Part shown: piece after piece, positions 25,107-33,301 of the stretch
How positions within the stretch are numbered: the first letter of the stretch is position 1
Layout of the letters: every line of letters starts with the position of its first letter
From: an uncultured Lachnospiraceae bacterium
GTDB lineage: Bacteria; Bacillota; Clostridia; Lachnospirales; Lachnospiraceae
Assembly (NCBI GenBank): GCA_900553355.1
Contig: USDK01000021.1
Span: 1 to 43,583 of the forward strand
Reading direction: 5' to 3'
Length of the DNA: 43,583 nucleotides
Notes under the pieces: model-generated
The model's input: the letters and a program-made list of their open reading frames with translations, nothing else
Told to the model about the DNA's origin: nothing
The model's database searches: none
Position numbers and translations under genes: made by a program

Positions 25107-27699
25107 GGTAAAGAATCAGAAGGTCATACGGAACCTTTCAGATAAAAGCTTCCGCGCCAGCCGGACCAGAAATGTGATCGCGGTGCTGGCCATTGCCTTG
25201 ACGGCCATGCTTTTTACTTCGCTTTTTACGATCGGCCTTGGCTCCATGGAAAACTTTCAGCTTCAGACCATGCGGCAGTCCGGAGGTGACAGCCATGGAG
25301 TGATCAAGGATATTACCATGGATGAGTATGAAGATCTGAAGGATCATCCACTGATCAAGGAAAGCGCTCCCTGTGAGGTGCTGGCGGACAATGTAGCCAA
25401 TCCTGAATTTTTAAAACGGCATGTGGAACTCTGGTATGTTCCGGAATATCATTATCCTCACCGTTTCCTGGAAATTGAAAAGGGACGGGCGCCTGAGAAG
25501 GCAGATGAAGTGCTGGCAGATGAGACCACTTTAGAACTTCTGGGGGTTCCGGAAGAGACAGGCCAGAAGATTACCCTTTCTCTACAGTTCGGACAGGCGG
25601 ATCCGGTGACAGAAGAACGTACCTTTACGGTAACAGGGATTTTGAAAGCAGACGCTGCACTGAACGTAGGATTTGTGGTCGTGTCAGAAGCTTATCTTGA
25701 GGCTCAAGCAGAAGAGCTGGAGGCACTGCAGGCAAGCCAGGCATCTATGACCGGACGGATCGATATGGATGTGAATTTTTCTAATTCATTTAGTCTGCAG
25801 AAAAAGCTGGATCGGGTGATTACGGAAAGCGGTTATTCAGTGACTGAAGGCGATAAAAATTATCTGTCCAGCAATGTCAACTGGGCCTATGTTTCTGATG
25901 GGGCACAGAGTGATCCGTTAACCATGGGCGCCGTGGCGGGAGGCCTCCTGATCATTCTCCTGACCGGGTATCTGATCATTTATAATGTGTTCCAGATCTC
26001 AGTGGTAAAGGATATCCGTTATTATGGCCTCCTTAAAACCATCGGCACCACTGGACGGCAGATCCGGCGCATCGTGAGCCGGCAGGCGTGGAAGCTGTCC
26101 CTGGCGGGGATTCCCCTGGGTCTGGTGCTTGGCTTTTTCATCGGAAAAGGAATCGTGCCGCTGGTACTGGAGCGAAGCGCCTATGCAGGATCAGACGTGG
26201 TGGTATCGCTGAATCCCTGGATCTTTTTAGGCGCTGTGATCTTTACCCTTCTGACTGTCTGGATATCCACCAGGAGACCTGCCAGGATCGCAGGTAAGGT
26301 CTCGCCTGTAGAGGCGGTAAGATATACCGAGAAATCCGGTGGCAGAAAAAAAGAAAAACGGAGTACTGACGGCGGCCGGATCGCACGGATGGCGCTTTCC
26401 AATCTGGGCCGGAGCAAAGGGAGAACGGTAGTTGTCATCCTTTCCTTATCTCTTTCCGTCATCCTTCTGAACAGTATTTTTTCGGTGACCAACTCCTTTA
26501 ATATGGATAAGTTCCTGAAAAAATTTGTGGTATCCGATTTCCTGATCGCCAATGCAGAATATTTCAACAGTAATTATGTTGGAGTAAAGCCGGGGATCGA
26601 GGAGATGAACTTAAGTGAATCTTTTATAAAGGCCTGTGAGGAAGAAGATGGCTTTGAGAGAGGCGGACGGCTCTACCTGAGTAACGGAGTGGCTCTGGAT
26701 GCTGAGACGTATCAGCCCACGGAAAACGTACAGGTGGATGAAAACGGCGATTTTTATTATATGTTTGGATCTGAGAAGATCTTGTATAATCAGGATGAAA
26801 ATGGAAATTACAGGGTCTCGTTTTATGGCCTGGAGGACTATCCACTGGAAAAGGTAGAGCCCTTTGAGGGAGAGACGGATCTGTCAGTGATCAAAGAAAA
26901 GCTTGCCACAGGAAAGTATGTCCTTGGATCCGTGTCGACAGATGACAATGATCAGGTGGAAGAAGACGAGATCCGTTATCACGCCGGGGATCATGTAACG
27001 CTTGTGAGGGATAACGGGGAAAAAAGAGAGTTTGAGATACTGTCTTTGATCAAAGAAAACTATTATGGGCTGACCAACCGGATAGGAGCAGAGTTTGCTT
27101 TCTATACAACGGCAGATGTATTTCTCGGGCTGGAGTCTCCTGATTATCTCATGAGCTATGAATTTGATGTAGAAGACGGAAAAGAGGCGCAGTTTGAGAG
27201 CTTTCTGGAAAATTACACCACCTCTCAGGAGCCTTTGATGCATTATGAGTCCAAGCAGAAGTGGCTGGATGAATTTGACGGCCTGACCGGTCTTTTCACG
27301 CTGGTGGGCGGAGTGCTGACGATGGTAGTGGCTGTGATCGGAATTCTGAATTTTATCAATTCTACACTGACTGGTATCGTGACCAGGAGAAGAGAATTTG
27401 CCATTATGGAGGCAATCGGCATGACGAAACGCCAACTGATCCACATGTTGATGATGGAAGGACTGTATTATGCAGGCTTTACGATCCTTGGATCCCTGGC
27501 AGGGGGCTGTCTCCTTTCGCTGACGCTGGTACGGGCCATTGCAGACGGCATGTGGTTTATGGAGTATCATTTTATCCTGTGGCCTATGCTGGTCGTATTC
27601 CCGGTGCTGCTGCTTTTAGGGGTGCTTGTACCGTATTTTGCCTACCTGCCTCAGAGAAAGGAGAGCGTAGTCAGTGTGATCAGCCAGGAGTCGGCATAG
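25099..27699 (+). CDS. FtsX-like ABC permease (Bce/MacB superfamily)
   Basis: 866 residues. The N-terminal cytoplasmic segment has ASRTRNVIAVLAIALT, then helix 1, a roughly 200-residue extracytoplasmic region, a first FtsX set (residues about 275-410), a second N-type helix after GRSKGRTVVVILSLS, another large external region, and a final FtsX set with GVLTMVVAVIGILNFINS and RRREFAIMEAIGMTKRQL. Two fused half-permeases of this type make one 10-helix unit without a separate partner. The large loops resemble peptide- or lipid-sensing ectodomains. ATG 25099 overlaps the ATPase stop; an earlier in-frame ATG at 25063 lies well inside the ATPase gene and has no ribosome site. Export or sensing of envelope-active compounds is inferred. 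Confidence 0.9.
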   Translation: MRKVKNQKVIRNLSDKSFRASRTRNVIAVLAIALTAMLFTSLFTIGLGSMENFQLQTMRQSGGDSHGVIKDITMDEYEDLKDHPLIKESAPCEVLADNVANPEFLKRHVELWYVPEYHYPHRFLEIEKGRAPEKADEVLADETTLELLGVPEETGQKITLSLQFGQADPVTEERTFTVTGILKADAALNVGFVVVSEAYLEAQAEELEALQASQASMTGRIDMDVNFSNSFSLQKKLDRVITESGYSVTEGDKNYLSSNVNWAYVSDGAQSDPLTMGAVAGGLLIILLTGYLIIYNVFQISVVKDIRYYGLLKTIGTTGRQIRRIVSRQAWKLSLAGIPLGLVLGFFIGKGIVPLVLERSAYAGSDVVVSLNPWIFLGAVIFTLLTVWISTRRPARIAGKVSPVEAVRYTEKSGGRKKEKRSTDGGRIARMALSNLGRSKGRTVVVILSLSLSVILLNSIFSVTNSFNMDKFLKKFVVSDFLIANAEYFNSNYVGVKPGIEEMNLSESFIKACEEEDGFERGGRLYLSNGVALDAETYQPTENVQVDENGDFYYMFGSEKILYNQDENGNYRVSFYGLEDYPLEKVEPFEGETDLSVIKEKLATGKYVLGSVSTDDNDQVEEDEIRYHAGDHVTLVRDNGEKREFEILSLIKENYYGLTNRIGAEFAFYTTADVFLGLESPDYLMSYEFDVEDGKEAQFESFLENYTTSQEPLMHYESKQKWLDEFDGLTGLFTLVGGVLTMVVAVIGILNFINSTLTGIVTRRREFAIMEAIGMTKRQLIHMLMMEGLYYAGFTILGSLAGGCLLSLTLVRAIADGMWFMEYHFILWPMLVVFPVLLLLGVLVPYFAYLPQRKESVVSVISQESA

Positions 27700-27705
27700 C
27701 AGGAC

Positions 27706-27734
27706 TTGCCGGCAGGATGCGGCAGTGGTAAAAT
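27706..27734 (+). promoter_or_regulatory. Promoter of the 5-formyl-THF cyclo-ligase gene
   Basis: TTGCCG (27706-27711), 17-bp spacer, TAAAAT (27729-27734). Transcription would start at about 27741-27743, that is at the ATG itself, so the mRNA may be leaderless. Confidence 0.6.
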
Positions 27735-27742
27735 AAACTATT

Positions 27743-28333
27743 ATGGGTATTATAGAAGAAAAGCAACGATTAAGAGAAAAAATAAAAGAACGGCAGAAAT
27801 TTCTTTCAGAGGCCTACTATGATATGGCGGATGCAAGAATCCTGGATGCGGCGGCTGCGCTGCCTGAATTTCAGGAAGCGGAAACTGTTTTTTGCTACGT
27901 AGGCATGGCGGGAGAGATCAATACCCGTCCACTGCTGGAACAGATCCTTAAGGGAGGAAAGCGGCTCGGCGTACCAAAGTGCCAGAAAAAGGGCATCATG
28001 CATGTCTATGAGATCAAGGAACTTAGCCAGCTTAAGGCAGGGTACTATGGCATCCTGGAGCCAGATGAAACGTGTGTGCCGATTCGCCCGGAGGAGATTG
28101 ATCTGGCGGTGATTCCCTGCATGTCCTGCGATGCGCAGGGAAGGCGTCTGGGAAAGGGCGGCGGCTACTATGACCGGTATCTGGCGCAGACGTCATTTCC
28201 CAGGGCGGCTCTTTGCTGGCAGCAGATGATGGTGAATGAAATCCCGATGGAGATTTATGATCAGCGGATGGATCTGGTGATCACAGAAAATGATGTGATC
28301 CGTATCAGTGATAAAATTAAAACTATACAATAG
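27743..28333 (+). CDS. 5-formyltetrahydrofolate cyclo-ligase
   Basis: 196 residues. It has an N-terminal helical start (KQRLREKIKERQKFLS), the substrate region FCYVGMAGEINTRPLLEQIL, and the diagnostic ATP-binding motif GRRLGKGGGYYDRYL near residue 133. It converts 5-formyl-THF to 5,10-methenyl-THF at the cost of ATP and keeps the folate pool usable. Length is usual for the family (about 180-200). No ribosome site is visible before ATG 27743, in line with a leaderless message. Followed by a promoter and hairpin that separate it from the next gene. Confidence 0.94.
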   Translation: MGIIEEKQRLREKIKERQKFLSEAYYDMADARILDAAAALPEFQEAETVFCYVGMAGEINTRPLLEQILKGGKRLGVPKCQKKGIMHVYEIKELSQLKAGYYGILEPDETCVPIRPEEIDLAVIPCMSCDAQGRRLGKGGGYYDRYLAQTSFPRAALCWQQMMVNEIPMEIYDQRMDLVITENDVIRISDKIKTIQ

Positions 28334-28352
28334 AAAAAATGTCTGTTATAAT
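28324..28352 (+). promoter_or_regulatory. Promoter of the PPDK-domain gene
   Basis: TATACA (28324-28329), 17-bp spacer, TATAAT (28347-28352). The -35 hexamer overlaps the end of the cyclo-ligase gene. Transcription would start near 28359, before the hairpin at 28384. Confidence 0.6.
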
Positions 28353-28383
28353 AAACAAAGATAATAAAAATATTTTAATCTGC

Positions 28384-28421
28384 AAAGACGCGTAAGCATT
28401 GGCTTTACGCGTCTTTCTTAT
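28384..28421 (+). terminator. Terminator-like hairpin in the leader of the PPDK-domain gene
   Basis: AAAGACGCGTAAGC (28384-28397) pairs with GCTTTACGCGTCTTT with one bulged T, then CTTATTTT. It ends about 12-18 nt before ATG 28438, whose AGGAGG follows directly. It can end the cyclo-ligase transcript; if the promoter at 28324 is used it would instead be a leader attenuator. Confidence 0.75.
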
Positions 28422-28437
28422 TTTAGGAGGTCGTTTC

Positions 28438-31029
28438 ATGGGAGCATTCGACAAAATTCAGAGCGGCTTTCCGGACATGGATGAACTGCTGGATAGTATC
28501 CGGCTGGGTGACAATGTGGTGTGGAGGGTCAGCAGTCTTAAGGAGTTCCGTTTTTTTGCCCTGCCTTTTGCGAGACAGGCAATCGAAGACGGAAGGAACC
28601 TGATCTACATGCGTTTTGCCTCACATGAGCCAATTCTGGAGCCGCAGCCGGGACTTAAGATTCGTAAGTTTGATCCGGACAAAGGGTTTGAGGCGTTTAC
28701 GGTGGATATTTACAACTGTATTACAGAAGAAGGGAGAGATGCATTTTATGTGTTTGACAGCCTGTCTTCCTTACAGTCCGTATGGTATACCGATCTGATG
28801 ATGGGGAATTTTTTCCGGGTTATTTGTCCCTATCTGTTTTCTCTGGATACGGTGGCCTATTTTCCACTCCTGAGGGGAAGACATTCCTTTGCTACAGTAT
28901 CCCGGATCCGGGATACGACACAGCTTCTTCTGGATGTACATGCCTGTGGGGAACAGATTTATCTTAAACCGCTGAAGGTCTGGAACCGATCTTCCCCTAA
29001 GATGTTTCTTCCCCATTGTGTGGATCATAAAAACGGATACTTTCAGACGGTAGAAGATGGTGTGGCGATGAGCCGTTATTATCAGATCCTGGAGGATGAA
29101 GAAACCCGGGAGCAGGATCAGAGCCTGGACAGCCATGACCACTTCTTTTCCAGGGCAAGGGTGGATTACCAGCAGGGAAAATTTTCGGAGGAGACACAGC
29201 AGCAGATCCTGGAAAGTACCATGACAAGAGATCCCAGACTGCAGGAGATGATCAGACAATATTTTGAACCAAGAGATTATTTTTTGCTGAGAGACAGGAT
29301 GGCAGGAAGCGGATCTATCGGGGGGAAGGCCTGCGGCATGCTGCTGGCAAGAAAGATTATCCAGAAAGAAATGCCGGATTACAGACAGGAGATGGAACCT
29401 CATGACTCCTGGTATATCGGTTCTGACGTGTTTTATACCTATATTGTGGCCAATAACTGCTGGGAGACAAGGATCGCGCAGAGAACAACTGACGGTTACT
29501 TTTCAAGAGCAGAAGATCTGAGGAACGCCCTGCTTGCAGGAACGTTTCCGGATGATATCCGCGAAAAATTTAAATCCCTTCTGGATTATTTTGGACAGAG
29601 TCCGATCATCGTAAGGTCCTCCAGTTTTCTGGAGGACGGTTTTGGGAATGCCTTTGCCGGAAAATATGAGTCGGTATTCTGTGTAAATCAGGGAAGTCCG
29701 GAAGAGAGACTGGAAGCGTTTGAAAATGCGGTACGGACTGTCTATGCCAGTACTATGGACTTGTCTGCTTTGGAATACCGCAGACAGAGAGGACTGGAAG
29801 ATAAGGATGAACAGATGGCAGTACTGGTGCAGAGGGTATCAGGGTCCTATCAGGGAGCGTACTTTTTCCCGGCGGCAGCAGGAGTAGGCTACAGCTACAG
29901 CGCCTATAAGTGGGGAACGGATATGGATCCGTCGGCAGGGATGCTGCGGATTGTGGCCGGCCTTGGAACCCGTGCGGTAGACCGCCCGGAGGATGACTAT
30001 CCAAGACTTGTAAGGCTGGATAAACCAGAGGCGTCGATTCATGTGACTCTTGCGGACAAGCATCGGTTTTGCCAGAGGAATATGGACGTGCTTGACATAA
30101 AAAGCAATGGCCTGAAGACCCTGCCGGTGGATTTCCTGCTGGAAAAGCTGCCATTGTGGTTTAAAAAAGCAGTTATGGAGAGAGACTATGAAGCAGAAGA
30201 CGCATTAAAGCGGATGGGACGCTGGAGACAGGTCTGGTTTGTGACCTGCCAGCATCTGCTGGAGAATAAGGAATTTACGTCTTTTATGAAAACCATGCTG
30301 AAAGTATTGGAACATGCCTATGGAAATCCTGTGGATATTGAATATACCGTCAATCTGGACGAAGCAGGAAACTTTGTGGTAAATCTTCTGCAGTGCAGAC
30401 CTCTTTACACAGGGAGTCAGAACGGGAAGGTGGAGATTCCGGATCTGCCTGAAGATCAGGTTTTCTTTGAACTTCAGGATTCCTCCATGGGAAACTCGGT
30501 AATCAAGCCGATTGATCTGGTGATCCAGATTGATGCCAGGGCCTATTATGAATATCCCTACCAGATGAAGTCCCAGGTGGCAGATGCCCTTGGAGACATT
30601 AACCGCTATTATAAAGGACAGAACAAAAAAATCCTGCTGATGACACCGGGAAGGATTGGAACGTCCTCTCCGGAACTGGGAGTACCGGTGAAGTTTTCGG
30701 ATATATCCGGCTTTTCCGGTATCTGCGAGGTGTCGGATAAGACAGTGGGATATATGCCGGAGCTCAGTTATGGAAGCCATATGTTCCAGGATCTGGTAGA
30801 GGCAGATATTTTTTATGCGGCGATCTGGAATGATAAACGGACGAAAAGGTTTCAGATTGACTTTTTATCAGGAGAGAAGAATCTGTTTCCGAAAATTTGT
30901 CCGGGGAAGACAGAACTCTCGGATATGATCTTTGTTGCAGAGACAAAGAGCCTGTATTACTGGAATGATGTGATCTCAGGCAGGAGTCTCTGTGGGATTT
31001 CAGAGGGGAATGATAAAAAAGATCAATAA
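28438..31029 (+). CDS. KaiC-like domain fused to PEP/pyruvate-binding (PPDK_N) ATP-grasp domain, function unknown
   Basis: 863 residues, three parts. Residues about 1-200 resemble a KaiC/RecA-fold domain (SGFPDMDELLDSIRLGDNVV; a Walker B-like FYVFDSLSSL) but have no Walker A Gly-Lys-Ser/Thr. Residues about 285-655 are a full PPDK/PEP-synthase nucleotide-binding domain: GSGSIGGKACGMLLARK, IIVRSSSFLEDGFGNAFAGK, GLGTRAVDRPEDDYPR, DIEYTVN, and LLQCRPL. The last 210 residues match nothing I recognise. The phosphohistidine and PEP/pyruvate barrel domains of PPDK are absent, so it cannot be a classical PPDK. It may phosphorylate or bind an unknown partner. The start ATG 28438 follows AGGAGGTCG. Not operonic with its neighbours. 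Confidence 0.85.
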   Translation: MGAFDKIQSGFPDMDELLDSIRLGDNVVWRVSSLKEFRFFALPFARQAIEDGRNLIYMRFASHEPILEPQPGLKIRKFDPDKGFEAFTVDIYNCITEEGRDAFYVFDSLSSLQSVWYTDLMMGNFFRVICPYLFSLDTVAYFPLLRGRHSFATVSRIRDTTQLLLDVHACGEQIYLKPLKVWNRSSPKMFLPHCVDHKNGYFQTVEDGVAMSRYYQILEDEETREQDQSLDSHDHFFSRARVDYQQGKFSEETQQQILESTMTRDPRLQEMIRQYFEPRDYFLLRDRMAGSGSIGGKACGMLLARKIIQKEMPDYRQEMEPHDSWYIGSDVFYTYIVANNCWETRIAQRTTDGYFSRAEDLRNALLAGTFPDDIREKFKSLLDYFGQSPIIVRSSSFLEDGFGNAFAGKYESVFCVNQGSPEERLEAFENAVRTVYASTMDLSALEYRRQRGLEDKDEQMAVLVQRVSGSYQGAYFFPAAAGVGYSYSAYKWGTDMDPSAGMLRIVAGLGTRAVDRPEDDYPRLVRLDKPEASIHVTLADKHRFCQRNMDVLDIKSNGLKTLPVDFLLEKLPLWFKKAVMERDYEAEDALKRMGRWRQVWFVTCQHLLENKEFTSFMKTMLKVLEHAYGNPVDIEYTVNLDEAGNFVVNLLQCRPLYTGSQNGKVEIPDLPEDQVFFELQDSSMGNSVIKPIDLVIQIDARAYYEYPYQMKSQVADALGDINRYYKGQNKKILLMTPGRIGTSSPELGVPVKFSDISGFSGICEVSDKTVGYMPELSYGSHMFQDLVEADIFYAAIWNDKRTKRFQIDFLSGEKNLFPKICPGKTELSDMIFVAETKSLYYWNDVISGRSLCGISEGNDKKDQ

Positions 31030-31060
31030 CATATTTTGATAAAATCAATAAGAACACTAC

Positions 31061-31089
31061 TTGTCAAAATATTAACAATATGGTATTAT
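31061..31089 (+). promoter_or_regulatory. Promoter with Rex operator for the 31-43 kb operon
   Basis: TTGTCA (31061-31066), 17 bp, TATTAT (31084-31089). Over the -35 and spacer lies TTGTCAAAATATTAACAA (31061-31078), which differs at one position from the clostridial Rex consensus TTGTTAANNNNTTAACAA. Rex leaves DNA when NADH/NAD+ is high, so the operon would be switched on when NADH accumulates. Confidence 0.8.
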
Positions 31090-31104
31090 GATAAAAAATT
31101 ATCA
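31089..31104. promoter_or_regulatory. Second palindrome at the operon start site
   Basis: TGATAA (31089-31094) AAAA TTATCA (31099-31104), starting on the last base of the -10 and covering the likely transcription start (about 31096). Possible second operator; the binding protein is unknown. Another palindrome TTGATAAAATCAA (31036-31048) lies upstream of the promoter. Confidence 0.4.
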
Positions 31105-31138
31105 AACTTTATAATTAAAAAGAAAGGGAAGGAAGACT

Positions 31139-32083
31139 ATGAGCAGTAAGATCACTATTATTGGAGCAGGAAGTGTTGGAGCAACAATCGCATATAAGCT
31201 GTCCGGAGAGGACATTGCATCTGAGATTGTTCTGATCGATATCAACAAAGATAAGGTAGAAGGAGAGGTTATGGACATCAAGCAGGGAACCTGTTTCAGA
31301 AACCCGATTTCTATCATCGCCGGAGATTACAAAGACGCTGAAGGCTCCGATATTGTTATCATTACCTCCGGTATTGCCCGCAAGCCTGGACAGACCAGGA
31401 TCGAGCTTACTCAGACCAACGTAAACATCATCAAGCAGATTACTCCAGAGATCGTAAAGGCAGCGCCGGATGCACTGTATATCATCGTCAGCAATCCGGT
31501 AGATGTTCTGACCTATGTATTTACCAGGATCTCCGGACTTCCCGAAAATCAGATCATTGGTTCCGGTACCGTTCTGGATACGGCAAGACTCCGTTCAGGA
31601 TTATCGGAACATTTTCATGTGGCTCAGAAGAACATCCACGCATACGTGTTTGGAGAGCATGGAGATTCTTCCTTCGTTCCGTGGTCTGGTGCAGATATCG
31701 CCAGCATGAATCTGGATGAATACTATGAAGCGATGAAGGATAAGGCCGGACTTGAAAAGCTGGATAAAGAAGCCATGGAGGAATATGTACACAAGTCAGG
31801 AGGACAGGTGATCGCAAAGAAAGGCGCTACGTTCTATGCGGTGGCTGTTGCAGTATGTCAGCTGTGTAATGTTGTGCTGGCTGCTTCTGATTCGGTAGCT
31901 ACCGTATCCAGTATGATGCATGGAGAGTATGGGATCGAAGACGTATGCTTAAGTACACTGACTCTGGTAGGACCAAATGGTGTGCAGGGCAAGATCCCGA
32001 TGCATCTGACGGAGGAAGAGACGAAGAAGCTTCAGGAAAGTGCGAAAGTCCTCAAAGACGTGATCGCGCAGATTGAGATTTAA
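31139..32083 (+). CDS. LDH/MDH family dehydrogenase, predicted malate dehydrogenase
   Basis: 314 residues, NAD-dependent: GAGSVGATIAY glycine loop, Asp34 in LIDIN for NAD, catalytic His in GEHGDSSFVPWS, Arg in NPVDVLTYV region. By overall sequence it looks like L-lactate dehydrogenase, but the specificity loop reads SGIARKPGQTR: Arg81 stands where LDH has Gln102 (ANQKPG in Bacillus LDH). Arg at this position is the known malate/oxaloacetate determinant. Placed first in an operon with fumarase and fumarate reductase, it most likely reduces oxaloacetate to malate with NADH. The start ATG 31139 follows AAGGAAG. Dual or lactate activity cannot be excluded. Confidence 0.9.
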   Translation: MSSKITIIGAGSVGATIAYKLSGEDIASEIVLIDINKDKVEGEVMDIKQGTCFRNPISIIAGDYKDAEGSDIVIITSGIARKPGQTRIELTQTNVNIIKQITPEIVKAAPDALYIIVSNPVDVLTYVFTRISGLPENQIIGSGTVLDTARLRSGLSEHFHVAQKNIHAYVFGEHGDSSFVPWSGADIASMNLDEYYEAMKDKAGLEKLDKEAMEEYVHKSGGQVIAKKGATFYAVAVAVCQLCNVVLAASDSVATVSSMMHGEYGIEDVCLSTLTLVGPNGVQGKIPMHLTEEETKKLQESAKVLKDVIAQIEI

Positions 32084-32108
32084 GAAGAGCAGACAAGGAG
32101 GCAACACG

Positions 32109-32909
32109 ATGATGAAATACAGTTACTACCCCGGCTGTACTCTCAAAAATAAAGCGGAGGATCTGGATGCATACGCCAGAGCCTCTGCAAAAGCCCTGGG
32201 ATTTGAACTGGAGGAGATCAGTGAATGGCAGTGCTGCGGCGGCGTTTATCCTCTGGGGAGTGATGAGATCGCCACAAAGCTGGCTTCTGTAAGGGCGCTG
32301 AACGATGCAAAAGAAAAAGGCCAGGATCTGGTCACTTTATGTTCTGCCTGTCATCACGTGCTTAAGCGTGTGAATGATGATATGAAGAATGTAGAAAATA
32401 TCCGCACGAAGGCCAATAATTATATGGATCTGGAAGAACCATATGGAGGGGAGACGAATGTGGTTCATTTTCTGGAAGTTCTCCGTGACCGGATCGGGTT
32501 TGATACGGTAAAAGAAAAGGTTGTTAATCCGCTGACCGGGAAAAAGATCGGAGCGTATTACGGATGCCTGCTGCTCAGACCGGGAAAGATCCTGGCTTTC
32601 GATAATCCGGAAAATCCAAAGATCATGGAAGATTTTATCCGGGCTATCGGGGCGGAGCCGGTGATCTATCCATACAGGAATGAGTGCTGCGGCGGGTACA
32701 TATCTTTGAAAGAAAAGGAAATGTCAAAGGAAATGTGCCGGAAGATTGAGGACAGTGCAGAGGGATTCGGTGCAGATATGTTGATCACGGCCTGTCCGCT
32801 GTGCATGTATAATCTAAATAAAAATACCCAGACCGATCTGCCGGTTTACTATTTTACAGAGCTTCTGGCAGAGGCTCTGGGAGTGAAAGATGAGGTGAAG
32901 GTAAAGTGA
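32109..32909 (+). CDS. hdrB: Heterodisulfide reductase subunit B-like protein
   Basis: 266 residues with two complete CCG domains: YYPGC...WQCCGGVYPL...CSACHH and YYGCLLLRPG...NECCGGYISL...CPLCMYNL. In HdrB these cysteines bind two non-cubane [4Fe-4S] clusters that reduce disulfides or pass electron pairs. Non-methanogens lack CoM-S-S-CoB, so the acceptor here is something else; the neighbouring fumarate reductase is the obvious candidate because TfrB of methanogens is an SdhB-HdrB fusion. ATG 32109 follows AAGGAGGCAAC. hdrC overlaps its stop by 4 bp (GTGA). Confidence 0.93.
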   Translation: MMKYSYYPGCTLKNKAEDLDAYARASAKALGFELEEISEWQCCGGVYPLGSDEIATKLASVRALNDAKEKGQDLVTLCSACHHVLKRVNDDMKNVENIRTKANNYMDLEEPYGGETNVVHFLEVLRDRIGFDTVKEKVVNPLTGKKIGAYYGCLLLRPGKILAFDNPENPKIMEDFIRAIGAEPVIYPYRNECCGGYISLKEKEMSKEMCRKIEDSAEGFGADMLITACPLCMYNLNKNTQTDLPVYYFTELLAEALGVKDEVKVK

Positions 32910-33295
32910 CGAACGAGAAAAAACAGGCGGAACTGATCAAGGAGATCAGCGGCGTCAATCCATTGAAGTGCATGAAATGCGGCAAATGTTCAGCCACCTG
33001 TCCTTCTTATAATGAGATGGATATCAAACCTCATCAGTTTGTATCCTATGTGATCAATGAAGATATTGAGGCTTTGGTGAACTCTAAGTCCTTATGGAAA
33101 TGTCTTTCCTGTTTCGCATGTGTACAGCGCTGCCCAAGGGATGTAAAGCCTGGCAAGCTGATTGATGCGGCCAGACAGATCGTGGAGCGGCAAAAAGGTG
33201 GAGATTATTTAAGCCCGGATGAGATTCCGGAACTTCTGGATCCGGATATTCCACAGCAGCTCTTAGTCAGTGCATTCAGAAGATACAGGAGGTGA
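32906..33295 (+). CDS. hdrC: Heterodisulfide reductase subunit C-like protein
   Basis: 129 residues with two [4Fe-4S] motifs, CMKCGKCSATCP and CLSCFACVQRCP, between short helices, as in HdrC. It carries electrons from HdrA to HdrB. The start is GTG 32906, within the hdrB stop (translational coupling). The length is smaller than methanogen HdrC (about 185) but usual for bacterial versions. hdrA follows after 6 bp. Confidence 0.92.
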   Translation: MTNEKKQAELIKEISGVNPLKCMKCGKCSATCPSYNEMDIKPHQFVSYVINEDIEALVNSKSLWKCLSCFACVQRCPRDVKPGKLIDAARQIVERQKGGDYLSPDEIPELLDPDIPQQLLVSAFRRYRR

Positions 33296-33301
33296 TAGAA
33301 G

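Noticed and set aside
31036..31048. FNR-like site TTGATAAAATCAA upstream of the operon promoter
   Set aside because: FNR/CRP sites need a 4-bp centre (TTGATNNNNATCAA); this has 3, and the sequence is simple AT-rich DNA.
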